A DNA stretch of 64,000 nt. Source: Areca catechu. Taxonomy: Eukaryota; Streptophyta; Magnoliopsida; Arecales; Arecaceae. The notes under the pieces are model-generated. The model saw only the letters and a list, made by a program, of their open reading frames with translations, did not search any database and was not told the DNA's origin. The DNA lies in contig CM038045.1 in NCBI GenBank assembly GCA_021397845.1, forward strand, positions 122,556,496-122,620,495. The letters are read 5' to 3'. A program made the position numbers and the translations under genes. Positions 23,448 through 34,560 of the stretch are shown piece after piece (positions within the stretch are counted from its first letter, which is position 1; every line of letters starts with the position of its first letter).

Positions 23448-24892
23448 TTTTAATGGATATGTTCAATTGGATTCATGAGTCAAATTTGGAAGTTGGTTCA
23501 AATTGGCAACTTAGGTCAACTTAATTTGACCTAATTAGGTCAATCTAGTTTGATTGGATCGAATCGGCTTGGATCTAGACCTACTGCTGGCTAGATGTCG
23601 AACCCAAAGGGTCACACACATTAGGGAATTGGCTAAGGAAGTCAATTATATTTTTATTAGGGTCATGGGATCCTAATTGGCTAGCAATTGACATACTAGC
23701 ATATGTTGGCTAGCCCAACTCCTAACCCAATTGGATTGGATTTTGTTTGCTAATTAGGCTAACTAATTTAAGTATTATTTAAATTGGATTGAGTCTTAAG
23801 TAGGGCAGCCTAATTCAATATTTATGTAGATTTATTTGATATTTATATTGGTCAAAATGATGGTATGGACTCTTAGCACCAATTTATGGTGTGCGCTAAG
23901 AAAAGTGTGTGCAAAAGGACCAAGAGTCGTTCTGCTAGTCAATCACAAAGGCCAGATAAAGTCCAAAGGACTTCATCCTCATCTCCACATCCATTTGGAA
24001 GGGAATTGACCAGTCAAAAGAATGGAATTCTATGTAGAAGGGGTTGGTGCAATATGAAGAGTTGCATCTCTTCATTTTGGCTATAATTTGAGATCGGAGT
24101 CCTTCTGTTTGAAGGCTCTTGTGTTTCTCCAATGCCTCAAATCTGAAACCACACATTTTGGCCTTCCCATAACCAGTCAAACCCATGTTGCAGAAGGAGA
24201 TTTAATATTGAAAACTGAAGAGACAAAAAGGTCTCTTGGTGCATGGAAAAACTTATCAGGATATGTCCTTTCATTCTTATAATACTCCTACTTGAATGAT
24301 CTTATCAAATGACTGATGGATAGACATATCAGGTGCCCCATCCCTCTCTATATATTGGAATCAGTAATCTAATGCCAAGGCACAAGAGTCTCCCATCAGA
24401 ATACTACCTGCTATTTTCTCTCCCTCTTCCTTAAGACAAGGTTTGTCTCTTTAAGACAAAACTTATTCTTTCTAGACAAGGCTAGTCTAATTAAGATAAA
24501 AACCTAGGGAGAAAAATAGAAGGGGCATTAAGGAACTGAGAGTGAATTTAGAGAGTTCTTTGAGAGCCCTATAGGAGGGTAGAGGATCCAGCAAAGGAAG
24601 AAAGTTCGAAAGGTTGCCGAAAGAATACCAAGCAAACAAGCAACTTTTATAGGAGTGCTTCCTTGGTCTGATGCCTATGTGAATTACCTCTAGGGGGCAT
24701 GCACTTATGTTCCTAGTGGAAATAAAAGAATACAACATTTCAAGTTTTCCTCTATAACCCTAAAGATTTAATTTATTAATTATTATGCTCAAGTGGTCCT
24801 AGGGTTTAGGGTTTTGGCCAGTTAGGGTTTCGGATATGAAATTTTTGAAACCTAGTCTCTGCTATGCCTAGCATAGGTAACCTAATAGCTAT

Positions 24893-25588
24893 GAGTATAT
24901 CAACAAGGAATTGATCACTCCTAGTAAAAGGAGTATTTATTCCACATAATCTCATCAAATGATGACTCAAGAAATCTTTGATCAAAGCATGATGAAATGA
25001 TAAAAGAGTTTCTAATCTTTCATGGATCGAGTCTTTATTAGTGATTTAAGGTTCGAATGAATAAACTGTGAGGGTTTGACAATTTTCTATACCCATCACT
25101 TATTCAAGATAAAGAAAGATCAAAGGATTAAATTACATGGTAACTTGCCATTGAATGGTATTTTAATATTTTTTATCAAATTCCTTATTTTTTGGATAGG
25201 TATGACATGTTGCTAGACATCAATCATATTTTGTAGGTTATCATGAATTAATTGATTGAATTCATGAGTCAATTTGAAAGATGGCTAAAATTGGCAGCTA
25301 GGGTTAGCTTGATTTGACCTAATTTGATTAGTTAATTAATAATTAAACTAAATTGACTTAAACCTAGATCTACTACATGCTAGATGTGAAGTCCAAAGAG
25401 TCACACATGTTAAGAAATTGATCAAGAAAATTATTTGTATTTTTATTAGGATCATAGGATCATAATTGGCTAGCTAATTAACATACTAGCATATGTTGGC
25501 CAGCCTAACTCCTAACCTAATTAAATTGGGTTTAAGTACTTGCTATTTGGGCTAACTAATTTGAGTGGGACTTAAATTGGGTAGAACC
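24893..25588 (+). repeat. Element A 5' LTR, second piece
   Basis: Continues A's LTR after B (GAGTATATCAACAAGGAAT, matching 49878 onward in the 3' LTR). It ends at GAACC (25584-25588), the left copy of C's target duplication. No coding sequence. Confidence 0.88.
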
Positions 25589-26802
25589 TATTGGGGAACC
25601 ATTCACCTTCCTGTTGCATTTTATCAGCCCTCAAAAATAGTCCGATAATGAAACATTTATGAGGAGATAAGGAGAGATTAATTAGGAGGTTTGGAGTCTC
25701 TTGGGATTCATGTAGGTTACAAATCCCTTGAACTTCAGAAATTGTAGATCATAAAACCCAAAAATGCATCCATTAAATGCCCACAACAATTACAGAATTA
25801 AATGGAGTAGTTTCGATTTACAGCAGTCCGACAGACGAGTCGAGTCGAGTTGACTCGAGTCGAGTCATCCGAATGAGTTAGCTCGAACACAGGTTTGACA
25901 ACACCTTGACAAATGAGTCCGGAATGATTCCCAATCATTTGCATGCCAACAAAGCAAGAAGAAACCCTCGATGTGTGACCCCATAGGTTCAAACACTAAA
26001 CCAATAGTACGGGAACATTTCTAGTATCAGCCAAAGTCACCATCTAGCAATAACACCCGGCGACCCGATAGGTTGAAGGATGCAAAGCAACATGAACCTG
26101 TCTAATATGGAATATCAGTGAACTTATTCCTTTAATCTCTTAATGCTCTGGATGGCTTAGGGTTAAACTGCCCAACCCTAATCAGTCCATCTCAATATGT
26201 CTCAAACAAAGAATCCTTGTAACTCCTTACAAGGAATGCCCTGCCAAGGTTTTTTTCAATTGAGGCATATTAAGCATTCAATCCAAACCATTTGGAGAGA
26301 TCAATCCTATCTTGATCCTACTACCACTATACAAGTACTTGACTATATCTAGAAAGTTGCCATAGTGATCTCAAGTCAGAAGAATAATTCATGTCCATAT
26401 TCTAATGCAAGTCTCCTCTTCGACAGAAAGAGAATCTCACATGAGACTCACGTTCAATGAAGTATCAAACACAACACCTGATGTCATACCAGTATCTCCA
26501 TACTACTTAGTTAAGAGGACAACCAATATATATGACATCAATGACCTACTCTCGATACACCATCATCCTGAAACAGCGTATCCTTGGATCATAAACTAGT
26601 TTATGAACTACACGATGCATCCTCTCTACATCTCATACAAGGTAGCTCAAAGGATATCATCACACAAGAGTTCAATTAGGAAGATGTCATGTGATAAACA
26701 ACCAAAATAAAACTTTTATTCAATTCATTAATTCATATACATATACATGAGTCACATAACCATCTACAGCCTAGATGATTGGCTTTGGGACAATTTCCAA
26801 CA
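25589..26802 (-). repeat. Element C 3' LTR (1214 bp, internally deleted)
   Basis: On the minus strand it starts TGTTGGAAATTG at 26802. Compared with the 5' LTR it lacks 752 bp (41192-41943), the two edges being a direct repeat GAACCAT, and about 68 bp corresponding to 42710-42778. Adding these back gives about 2034 bp against 2040. It contains a run of GAGTC/GACTC words at 25836-25868, which is also in the 5' LTR at 42183-42246. No gene. Confidence 0.87.
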
Positions 26803-26815
26803 ACTCCCACCTGGA
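26803..26815 (-). other. Element C polypurine tract
   Basis: Minus-strand CCAGGTGGGAGT directly before the 3' LTR and right after the pol stop at 26816-26818. Confidence 0.75.
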
Positions 26816-28512
26816 CTAAAGCCAATCGTAAAACTAATTCCCATCTTCCTTTAGCAGTCGTCGAACTCTTGAATTCCAATACCTTTAGTGAAGGGGTCAG
26901 CCAGGTTCTCCTTACCATCGATCTTCAGAAGCTCAATGCACCTCTTCAATAATCTTCCAGATAAGGTGATAGCGACAAAATATGCTTGGTATGTTGGTGT
27001 GATTTTGGCTCTTTGGCTTGAGCTATGGCTCCAATGCTGTCACAATACACTACAATAGGACCATCTAAGGAAGGTGCCACTCCTAACTTGCCTAGGAATT
27101 TCCATAGCCACATAGCCTCCTTTGCTGCATTCGATGCCTCAATATACTCTGCCTCACAAACAAAATCAGCCATTGTATGCTGCTTGAAACTTTTCTAGTA
27201 GACAGCTCCACCATAAAGGGTAAATATAAAACCAGACACACTTTTACTATCATCTCTATTTGACTGAAAATTGGAGTCAGTGTACCCCACAATTTTAAGT
27301 CAGATCTCCATAAATAAGCCATTGGTCCTTGGTATTTCTCAAATACTTAAGGATGTTCTTAACAACTTTCCAATGAGCTTCACCTGGGTTAGACTGGTAT
27401 CTGCTTACTACCCCTAGTGAGTATGTCACGTCTGGTCTAGTACATAGCATAACATACATAATAGAACCCACTGCAGAAGCATATGGAATCCTACTCATAC
27501 GCTCTCTTTCTTTAGGAGTTGTCGCACAATCCTTCTAGGAAAGAATAATTCCATGACCTATCAAAATATAGCCTCTTTCAGAAATTTTCATGTTGAATCG
27601 CTTCAACACAGTGTCTATGTACATAAATTGGGATAGTCCCAGAAGCCTCTTAGATCTATCTTTATAGATCTTCATACCCAGTATGTATGAGGCTTCACCC
27701 AAGTCTTTCATAGAGAATTGAGATGAAAGCTAGACATTTATTCCTTGTAATGCTGGAATGTCATTCTCGATTAGGAGAATGTCATCTACATACAAAATAA
27801 GAAATACAACTACATAACCATTTGCCCACTTATATGTACAAGGTTCCTCTCCATTTCTAACGAAGCCAAACATCTTGATACACTTATCAAACCGCATGTT
27901 CCAACTCCGAGAACCTTGTATATGAGCATATGTACAAGGTTCCTACAGCTTGCACACTTTAGACTCATCTATGGATGTGAACCCTTCAGGTTGCATCATA
28001 TACACCTCCTCCAGCTCACCATTTAGGAAAGCTGTTCGGACATCCATTTGCCAGATTTCATAATCTAAATGTGTTGCTAAAGCAAGCATAATCCGAATGG
28101 ACTTGAGCATTGCCACAGGAAAAAATGTCTCGTCATAGTCAATACCATAATGCTGACGATACCCCTTGGCATCCAGATGAGATTTATAGGTCTCCACCTA
28201 CCCATCTATGCCCCGCATCCATTTGAAGATCCACTTGTACCCAATGGATTTTATCCCTTCAGGTGGATCAACCAATGTCCATACATTGTTGATTTTCATG
28301 GATTTCATTTCGGATTTCATAGCTCTTAGCCATGACTCAGAGTCAGACCTTGTCATTGCATCCATATAGGTGATCGGATCCTCGTTGTTCTCATCGAGCT
28401 CAACAAGATCACCGTCCTGGACCAAGAAATCGTAGTATCTATCTGGTTGACATGATACTTTACCATATCTCCTTAATGGCTGTACTATGAGCTCTAGATA
28501 TGATCTAATCAA
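26816..28512 (-). pseudogene. Element C copia reverse transcriptase and RNase H
   Basis: Reads leftwards from 28512. The RT start has ITYMDAM and WTLVDPPEG. A TAG breaks the frame near 28199, then ETYKSHLDAKGYRQ and WQMDVRTAFLNGELEE follow (to 27943). The QRSIYGLKQAS motif expected next is replaced by an inserted palindromic stretch (27911-27945). The catalytic box YVDD (LILYVDDILLIE) is intact near 27790. FSMKDLGEASYILG, then YASAVGSIMYVMLCTRPDV, lead into RNase H (27173-26946: ADFVCEAEYIEA, then PIVVYCDSIGAI). The stop after Asp-Trp-Leu is at 26816-26818. Few stops, so relatively young, but not functional. Confidence 0.87.
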
Positions 28513-28557
28513 ATCTGGTTCTATAGTGGCCTTAGAGTGAGAAGGTTTTTCTATATG

Positions 28558-29534
28558 CTAAACTTCCCCAAGTTCAACCTTAGTAACTTGAGTGCCTTCA
28601 CCAAGGTACTCCCTTTCTAAAAAGGTTGCCCTAAGACTGATGAACAACTTTTGTTTCTCAAGCAGATAGAAATAATATCCTTTGGATTCTTTAGGATACC
28701 CAACAAAAAGATACTTATCAGACTTAGGTCCAAGTTTATCCATCTCCAAATGTCTGACATAAGCCGGACACCCCCAAACCTGAAGCTGAGAGAGAGTTGG
28801 CTTGTGTCCAGTCCATATCTCATATGGTGTTTTATTAACGGACTTACTTGGAACTCTATTCATAATGTAGGACATTGACTCAAGAGAAAATCCCCAAACA
28901 AATTTAGGCAGACTAGCTAAGCCCATCATGGATTGAACCATGTCCAACAAAGTTCGATTCCTCCTTTCAAACAACCATTTAACTGAGGTATCCCTGGAGG
29001 GGTCCATTGAGATAGAATTCTATTCTCCTTAAGATAAATCAAAAACTCACTGGACAGAAATACACCAAATCAATCTAATCGAAGAGTTTTAATAAACATC
29101 CTAGTTTATTTTTCAACTTCATTATGATAATGTTTGAACATTTTAAATGATTTAGATTTATGTCTCATGAGGTAGACATAACTGTATCTAGAAAGATCAT
29201 TTGTAAATGTAATGAAATAACTACATCCACCTCTTGCACTGATATTCATAGGTCCACGTCCATCAGTATATACCAAACATAGAATATCACTGGCTCTTTC
29301 ACCCTTTCTAATAAAAGGTGACTTGGTCATTTTTTCAAGAAGATAAGATTTGCAAGTTGGTAAAGATTCACTCTTAGTGATATCTAGGAGACCTTCTCCA
29401 ACCAACTTATTTATCCTGTTCTTGTTTATATGACCTAGCCTACAGTACCAAAGATAAATATCACCGACCTTATCTAACCTAGGGCATTTATTAGCAATGT
29501 ACAATATAGTAACAGGCTGTGACAGTACATATAC
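28558..29534 (-). pseudogene. Element C copia integrase
   Basis: The zinc-binding part is at 29450-29310 (YCRLGHINKNRINKL, then CKSYLLEKMTKSP), with the second Cys of the CxxC changed. The core follows: LVYTDGRGP (first Asp) and FTNDLSR. After 29106 come stops across the second Asp. Then 29007-28558 is one open frame with FERRNRTLLDMVQ (catalytic Glu), the YIMNRVPSKSVNKTPYEIW block and LFVGYPKES. Gy2 cut the gene at 29535. The frame that runs to 29573 takes its first residues from the Gy2 LTR and is a chimera. Confidence 0.85.
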
Positions 29535-29539
29535 GCCAT

Positions 29540-30881
29540 TGGTGCGGGCACCAGGCTCAGGAAGAGGCTTCAACTAATGCCGAGTTCTTTATGGATAGAA
29601 GACTAGGAATTTAAGTCCTGAAATAAGTCTGAGTCTTATATTTATGTTTATTTGAATAATTGAGTCCTATTTTATTTCAAATTGGATTCAATTAGAGTTC
29701 AATTAGGCTTTGTATTGAGTCGGGCTCAAGAGCTACTTGAGTTGGGTTCCAATCAAGCTAGATCAAGTGCAACCAGTTTCACATTAAGTGCAACCAGCTT
29801 CACCAACAAACTTGGAGCACCACATCATCAATACACCTTATCAAGTTGGAGGACAAGTCATGCCACATCACCAAGACACTTCACCATGAATTTTCAAGAC
29901 AAGTTTGAATTTGAATGAAGCTCCACTCTTCATGGGAATGAAGCTCCACTATTCATGGGACACCCCCTTGTATTTAGGAGTTTGAATTTTTAAAAGGGGC
30001 CACTCCACTTTCTTTGGGATGCCCCTTGATTATCTCCATGAAATGTGATGTAGTTTGAATTTGAAAACGGAGCTTAAGGTTTATAAAAGCTCCTAAATCC
30101 TCTTGTAATTGGATGATGAACGAAATGAAATATTTTTATAAGAAAGCTTTCTTCCTTTGCTAACTAAAGACCATTGAGAGAAGGTAGGTGTGAGACCTAG
30201 GATACTTAACCAAACAAGTTACTAGTCCCTCTTCCAATCCCATTCGGCCACCCTTGGAGAATCCTCTTCAAAACTCTCCATTTTCGACCTTCCCATCTTC
30301 CAAAAGAGATCATCTACAATGGAGTTCTCCACACCAACAATTGAAGATGATTCAAGCAAAGGACGCCACAGGAGATCCACTTAAAGCCAAATCTAAGCCA
30401 TTTCTTCCATTCCTAATTTCCTCTTCCATTTCTCCATTCTTCCACCTAAATCTTTTAATTTTACTATGTATCTATACAGGATCCCCGGGTCTCCTGGTTT
30501 TTAAGGTGAAGGTCTATTGTGCCAAGGAATCATAAACAAGGTGCCTTTAGATCTAGAGTAACTCCTTGCTATTCTTAGTACTTCATCTTAAGTGTCCCTT
30601 TTCTGAATTTCAGATTATTAATAGCCGGATAGCCATCTTTATAATCTTCTTTCAGATCTGAAATAAAAAAGTAGGCTAGCCCTAACCTGTGTAGTTTTCT
30701 AACCACGAAGATCCCTTCTTAATTACTTTGAGAGATTCTTTTCTAGTCTAATTCTTTTCCTTATGTTCCTTTCATATAATTCTATTTCTTTTATGTAGAA
30801 TAGCTGCATGTTTATCTACTTCATTTTTATTTAGTCCTTCTAATTCCTTTAAATGCATCATTCATTACATGTTCCCCTTCA
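29540..30881 (+). repeat. Gy2 5' LTR (1342 bp)
   Basis: From TGGTGCGGGCACC to TGTTCCCCTTCA. Relative to the 3' LTR it has about 85-90 bp more near its start (29567-29660) and a tandem duplication of a 23-bp unit (GAATGAAGCTCCACTNTTCA, near 29915-29960). A 93-aa open frame (30254-30535) recurs in the 3' LTR and is LTR sequence. Confidence 0.88.
30082..30089 (+). promoter_or_regulatory. TATA box of Gy2 5' LTR
   Basis: TATAAAAG in GGTTTATAAAAGCTCC. Repeated in the 3' LTR at 37237-37244. Confidence 0.6.
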
Positions 30882-30886
30882 TTTTT

Positions 30887-30902
30887 TGGTATCAGAGCAT
30901 GG
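30887..30902 (+). other. Gy2 primer binding site
   Basis: TGGTATCAGAGCATGG five bases after the 5' LTR, complementary to the initiator-Met tRNA 3' end. Intact. Confidence 0.82.
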
Positions 30903-32015
30903 CAGATTAGGGTTACTTTTGAATTTGTGCATATAGGTAGGTTGCTGAAATTTTCTGCATGCATAGCATTCATACATGCTACTTAGTTATCGTTTTAAAA
31001 ATCCAATCTTGATCTAAAATTCATGCCTCTTGAGCGGGTGTACACCAGTACACTATCATGACCCATGGAAATAATGAGCCCATGGTCGGACGTGAATTTT
31101 TAGGTTGAAGTTTGGTATGTAAATGCCTTTGTTAGTTTAAATTCTGCTTGCTATATTTCTGAGTAGGTTGACTGAGATTCGCATAAAAGTCTGAATGAAA
31201 GTAGTTAATTTTTTTTAAGATAATTTTTTTCCTACTCCATATTAAGTTAGTTATCAACATGTAAAATTTCATCTTCAGAAAAAAATTACAACAAAAATGA
31301 AAATTCCTGCATTCCATCACTATCGCTGAAATTCCTTTATGTTTAGTCCTGTTTTTTTTTCTCATTAACTAGTTTTTAGTATCTACTCAGCATAGTATAG
31401 ATTTTATTTTTAGATTTTCTTTCGTATGGAATATCATCTAGAAGTTAGCAACCTTTTGTGAATTTTTTAATTTTTTTTGAATCTGTTACATTGCACTTTT
31501 CTACCACTTTAGAACTGCAACACACTAATTCTGCACCTGAAATTTGGATCCATATGTTTGTTGTATTCATTTCATGGTAAACCAAATTAAGGGCATCAAA
31601 TTGACATAGGGTCAGGATTTCATTACCTGTCCCTAGCCCAAAAATCATAAACTTGTATAACTAATCCAACCCTAATTAAAATGGATTAGACATTTAATTG
31701 CTCTAGCGAGCTAGGGACACCCACAAGGTCGGGTCGAGTCAAGTGTCAAACCAACTTTGACACCCTGTTTGTATGTGCTTGTATCTGGTGTCTAGGCAAA
31801 TGGTTCATAGACAAGAGCCCGAAGGAAAGTGAATTGGTTCGCTTACCTGGCCAATTTCTAATTGGTGTCTAAGGCAAGCAAAGAGGAACCTCCACTAACC
31901 TTACACTTACTTGGCCAGGTGCCAAGTTACTACAACCCGGATTATCAATTTGACCTTACATTTGATTTGTACTCTAGGTCTAGCAAAACCCCTAGTCCGA
32001 GTTGAGTCCGTGTGC
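30903..32015 (+). other. Gy2 untranslated leader
   Basis: AT-rich, with stops in every frame. From 31841 it carries the hairpin module. No coding sequence is supported here; the frame open from 31911 runs into gag but its first possible family start is the ATG at 32016. Confidence 0.65.
31841..31917 (+). ncRNA. Leader RNA module of Gy2 (hairpin plus ACTTACTTGGCCA box)
   Basis: The hairpin is at 31841-31879: GCTT-A-CCT on the left and AGG-C-AAGC on the right form a 7-bp stem around CCAA/TTGG. The box CACTTACTTGGCCA is at 31904-31917. It is almost the same text as in copia element A (44744-44818), although the two elements belong to different superfamilies. Candidate structured RNA element. 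Confidence 0.6.
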
Positions 32016-33330
32016 ATGGAAACTAGATCAGGAGTACCTTATCAACAAACCCAAGCCCAATCTAGTGAAACCATGGAACTAAACTTTGAGAGTCTGATGA
32101 AATCTTTGAATGACCAAATGACCATGCTGAACCAAAACTTAACTGATCAATTAGCCCAGACCAATCAAAACTTGATCGATCAGATAACCCATATCACTAC
32201 TAGACTTGATCGATTAGAAGCTCATACCCCTGGAGGAAATCATGAAGTCCAGAATGAGTTAGAGCTTGAATCTGAGTTTGAGACACCCAACAACCCTAGA
32301 AGGGCTCTTCATCAAGACCACTTCTTTGAGCCAAATCCTAGAAGACCCAATACCGATCGAGTCCATGACCCAAACCCTAGGTAGCACACCATGATCCAGT
32401 CTATGAGCCAAACCCTAGGAGACACAATCAAGATCAGGCAGACCGTGACGAGCGAACCATTAGGAGTATTAGGTTGAAAGCACCAACATTTGATGGAAAT
32501 ATGGATCCTAAGGTTTACATAGATTAGGAGGGAGAGATGGATCAGTACTTTGATTGGTATGACATGACAGAGGAGAGAAAATGCAAGTTCGTGAAGCTTA
32601 GGTTAATTCGTCAGGCTAGGCTTTACTGGAAAAACATCGAGAGGTTCATTAGACAAAGAGGTGATGTTTCCATAGTAACCTGGAGGGCAATGAACTTAGG
32701 CTTAGAGAGAAATACCTTCCCATGTCCTACCACTAGAGACTTCTAGATCAGTGGCAGAGATTAACTCAGGGAACCAAGAGTGTAGCGAATACATTGCCAA
32801 AATTGATGAATTTGTAATGAGATGCAATGTAGATGAGTCTGAGTCAGTTACTTTATCTAGATTTAGGGCAGGATTGAGAGAAGAGATCCAGAAGGAGTTA
32901 TTTTTTAGAGAAGTCCATGACTTAGAGCTAGCTTACCAGGTAGCACGAGATGCCGAGAGATTTCATAGGGGACCATTTTATCGCAAACCCAAACCCCCTA
33001 GAACTAGTGCACCTAGTCAGTAGCCAGGATCAAATTAGATGCGACCTAGTCGACCCAACCCTAGCACCCCTCTGACCCGTAGAGATGATAGGGGTGAAGC
33101 ACCAGAAGTTCAAAGGACTCCAAATTCTAATATTGCTTGCTATAGATGTCATAAGTTAGGCCATTATGCTAGCAATTGTCCAACTAGGGCCTTACACATA
33201 GAAAAATTAGATGAAAGTGAGTCTGAACCCAAACAACCCCTAGGTGATAATGTCGAGGAAGTATATCAGGCTGAGGATAATTTGGCTGAAGAGTATGAAG
33301 GAGACGAGGAACAAATAGAGCCTGATCTGT
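32016..33330 (+). pseudogene. Gy2 gag
   Basis: ATG at 32016 (METRSGVPY). The first part is a coiled coil built of 11-residue repeats (LNQNLTDQLAQ, TNQNLIDQITH, ITTRLDRLEAH). A TAG stops this frame at 32382. The retrotransposon gag domain follows in other frames (APTFDG at 32479, KLRLIRQARLYW at 32595, then YIAKIDEFVMRCN and FRAGLREEIQKEL up to 32900). The zinc knuckle CYRCHKLGHYASNC at 33138-33179 is a perfect CX2CX4HX4C. An acidic linker (EEYEGDEEQIEPDLLG) ends the region. Forms the particle and binds RNA in working relatives; here broken by at least two frameshifts and several stops. Confidence 0.88.
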
Positions 33331-33714
33331 TGGGAGTAGTTAGATGCATCCTTACCCACACTGTGACACAGGAGGGTTGGCGTAGGATTAACATCCTACA
33401 AACATTTGTCAAGTTAGGGGATAAGGTATGTAAAATAATCATAGATAGCGGGAGTTGTGTAAATGCCATATCCACTAGTGCTGTCAAAACTTTAGGCTTG
33501 TCCACAGTTCTCCATCCAAATCCCTATAAGGTTTCTTGGATAGACTCTACTTCAATTCCCATTAAACATAGGTGCCTAGTCCAAATCCAATTACAGTCCT
33601 AAGGAGAAAGTGTGTTGTGATGAAACCAATGGGAGTGAGCAGTATCATCCTAGGTCGACCCTGGTTATTTGATCATGATGCAACCCTATACGTTCGACAA
33701 ATTCCTGCTCATTC
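33331..33714 (+). pseudogene. Gy2 protease
   Basis: Aspartic protease in the same frame as the zinc knuckle: KIIIDSGSCVNAIS at 33430-33472 carries the D-S-G active site. VSWIDSTSIPIKHRCLV follows to 33590. A frameshift and stops at 33600-33714 then separate it from RT. Confidence 0.83.
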
Positions 33715-34560
33715 ATGCACCTAGGAAAGAAGTTTGTGATCAACTCAATGCCACCTAAGGACACTATTAAGAGAGGATCAAGCCACTTAAAGGAAAAGAA
33801 AATGGGAGTCAATTTGATCACAGAAAAGGAAATTGAGAAAGAGCTCACCGAGGGTACACATGTTTTGATTTTAACCACTAAGGAAATTCAGGAGCCTTCC
33901 CAGAAAGAACGCCCTCAGGAAGTGGCTAAAGTGTTAGAAGACTTTAAGGATGTGTTTCCAGATGACCTAGCTGACCAACTTCCACCACTTAGGGACATCC
34001 AGCACACCATTGACTTAGTCCCAGGAGCCACCCTACCCAACCTTTCACACTATAGGATGAACCCTACCGAACATTTAGAGTTACAAAGACAAGTAGGGGA
34101 TCTCCTTAGGAAAGGATTTATTAGAGAGAGTTTGAGTCCCTGTGCAATACCCGCATTACTGACTCCTAAGAAAGATGGCACTTGGAGGATGTGCGTTGAT
34201 AGTCGTGTCATTAATAAGATCACAACAAAATATAGGTTTCCCATATCCTGTTTGGATGACATGTTAAATATGATGGCCGGAGCAACAATATTCTCAAAGA
34301 TTGACCTTAAGAGTGGTAATCACCAAGTTAGAATTAGACCTGAGGATGAGTGGAAAACTGCGTTCAAGACCAAGGAGGGTCTTTTTGAGTGGGTAGTAAT
34401 GCCATTCGGACTGTCCAATGCCCCTAGTACCTTTATGCGGATTATGAATCAAGTCCTATGGTTATTTATAGGAAAGTTTGTCGTAGTTTACTTCGACGAC
34501 ATTCTTATATATAGCAGGACCAAGCAGGATCATTTGGAACATTTGAATCAAGTCGTTTAG
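33715..34560 (+). pseudogene. Gy2 reverse transcriptase (largest open frame of the window)
   Basis: 281 residues without a stop. KVLEDFKDVFPDDL leads into RT. Motifs in order: IDLVPGATLP, KGFIRESLSPCAIPALLTPK, WRMCVDSRVINKIT, FSKIDLKSGNHQVRIR (first Asp; the family has YHQ, here NHQ), MPFGLSNAPSTFMR, and the catalytic VVYFDDILIYS with YFDD at 34489-34500. TAG at 34558 is premature; the thumb continues in other frames to about 34790. This is the standard gypsy RT that copies the element RNA. Confidence 0.93.

Larger units (their letters stand above)
4699..24887 (+). mobile_element. Element B: Ty1/copia retrotransposon inside the 5' LTR of A
   Basis: The 5' LTR begins TGAAAGAATTATGCC at 4699 and the 3' LTR ends GGTAACCTAATA at 24887, flanked by a perfect GCTAT duplication. 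The internal region 8610-13673 (5064 bp) holds primer site, leader, gag, protease, integrase and RT/RNase H. Both LTRs carry later insertions: S1 in the 5' LTR, S2 and Gy1 in the 3' LTR. With these removed the LTRs are 2413 and 2372 bp. The LTR is of the same broad family as A and S2, so related elements inserted into one another. Confidence 0.9.
13674..24887 (+). repeat. Element B 3' LTR, carrying S2 and Gy1
   Basis: Three pieces: 13674-14462, 17021-17168 and 23453-24887 (2372 bp together). The gaps are solo LTR S2 and gypsy Gy1, each with its own target duplication. The last piece shows the TATA-like block at 24349-24356 and ends CCTAATA in place of the CCCAACA of the 5' LTR. No gene is seen in the LTR itself. 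Confidence 0.87.

Noticed and set aside
25836..25868. GACTCGAGTC cluster as a separate palindromic mobile element
   Set aside because: It is inside C's LTR and is present in both LTRs, so it is part of the element; no target duplication of its own.
29106..29573. 155-aa minus-strand frame as one protein
   Set aside because: Its first residues come from the Gy2 LTR; the rest is integrase of C. It is an insertion-junction chimera.
30254..30535. 93-aa open frame in the Gy2 5' LTR, with a 94-aa counterpart at 37409-37693
   Set aside because: It lies wholly in the LTR and is present twice only because the LTR is. No domain, low-complexity Ser/Pro/Phe/Leu content.
31132..31365. 77-aa minus-strand Lys/Asn-rich frame in the Gy2 leader
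   Set aside because: AT-rich chance frame, no homology, opposite to the element.
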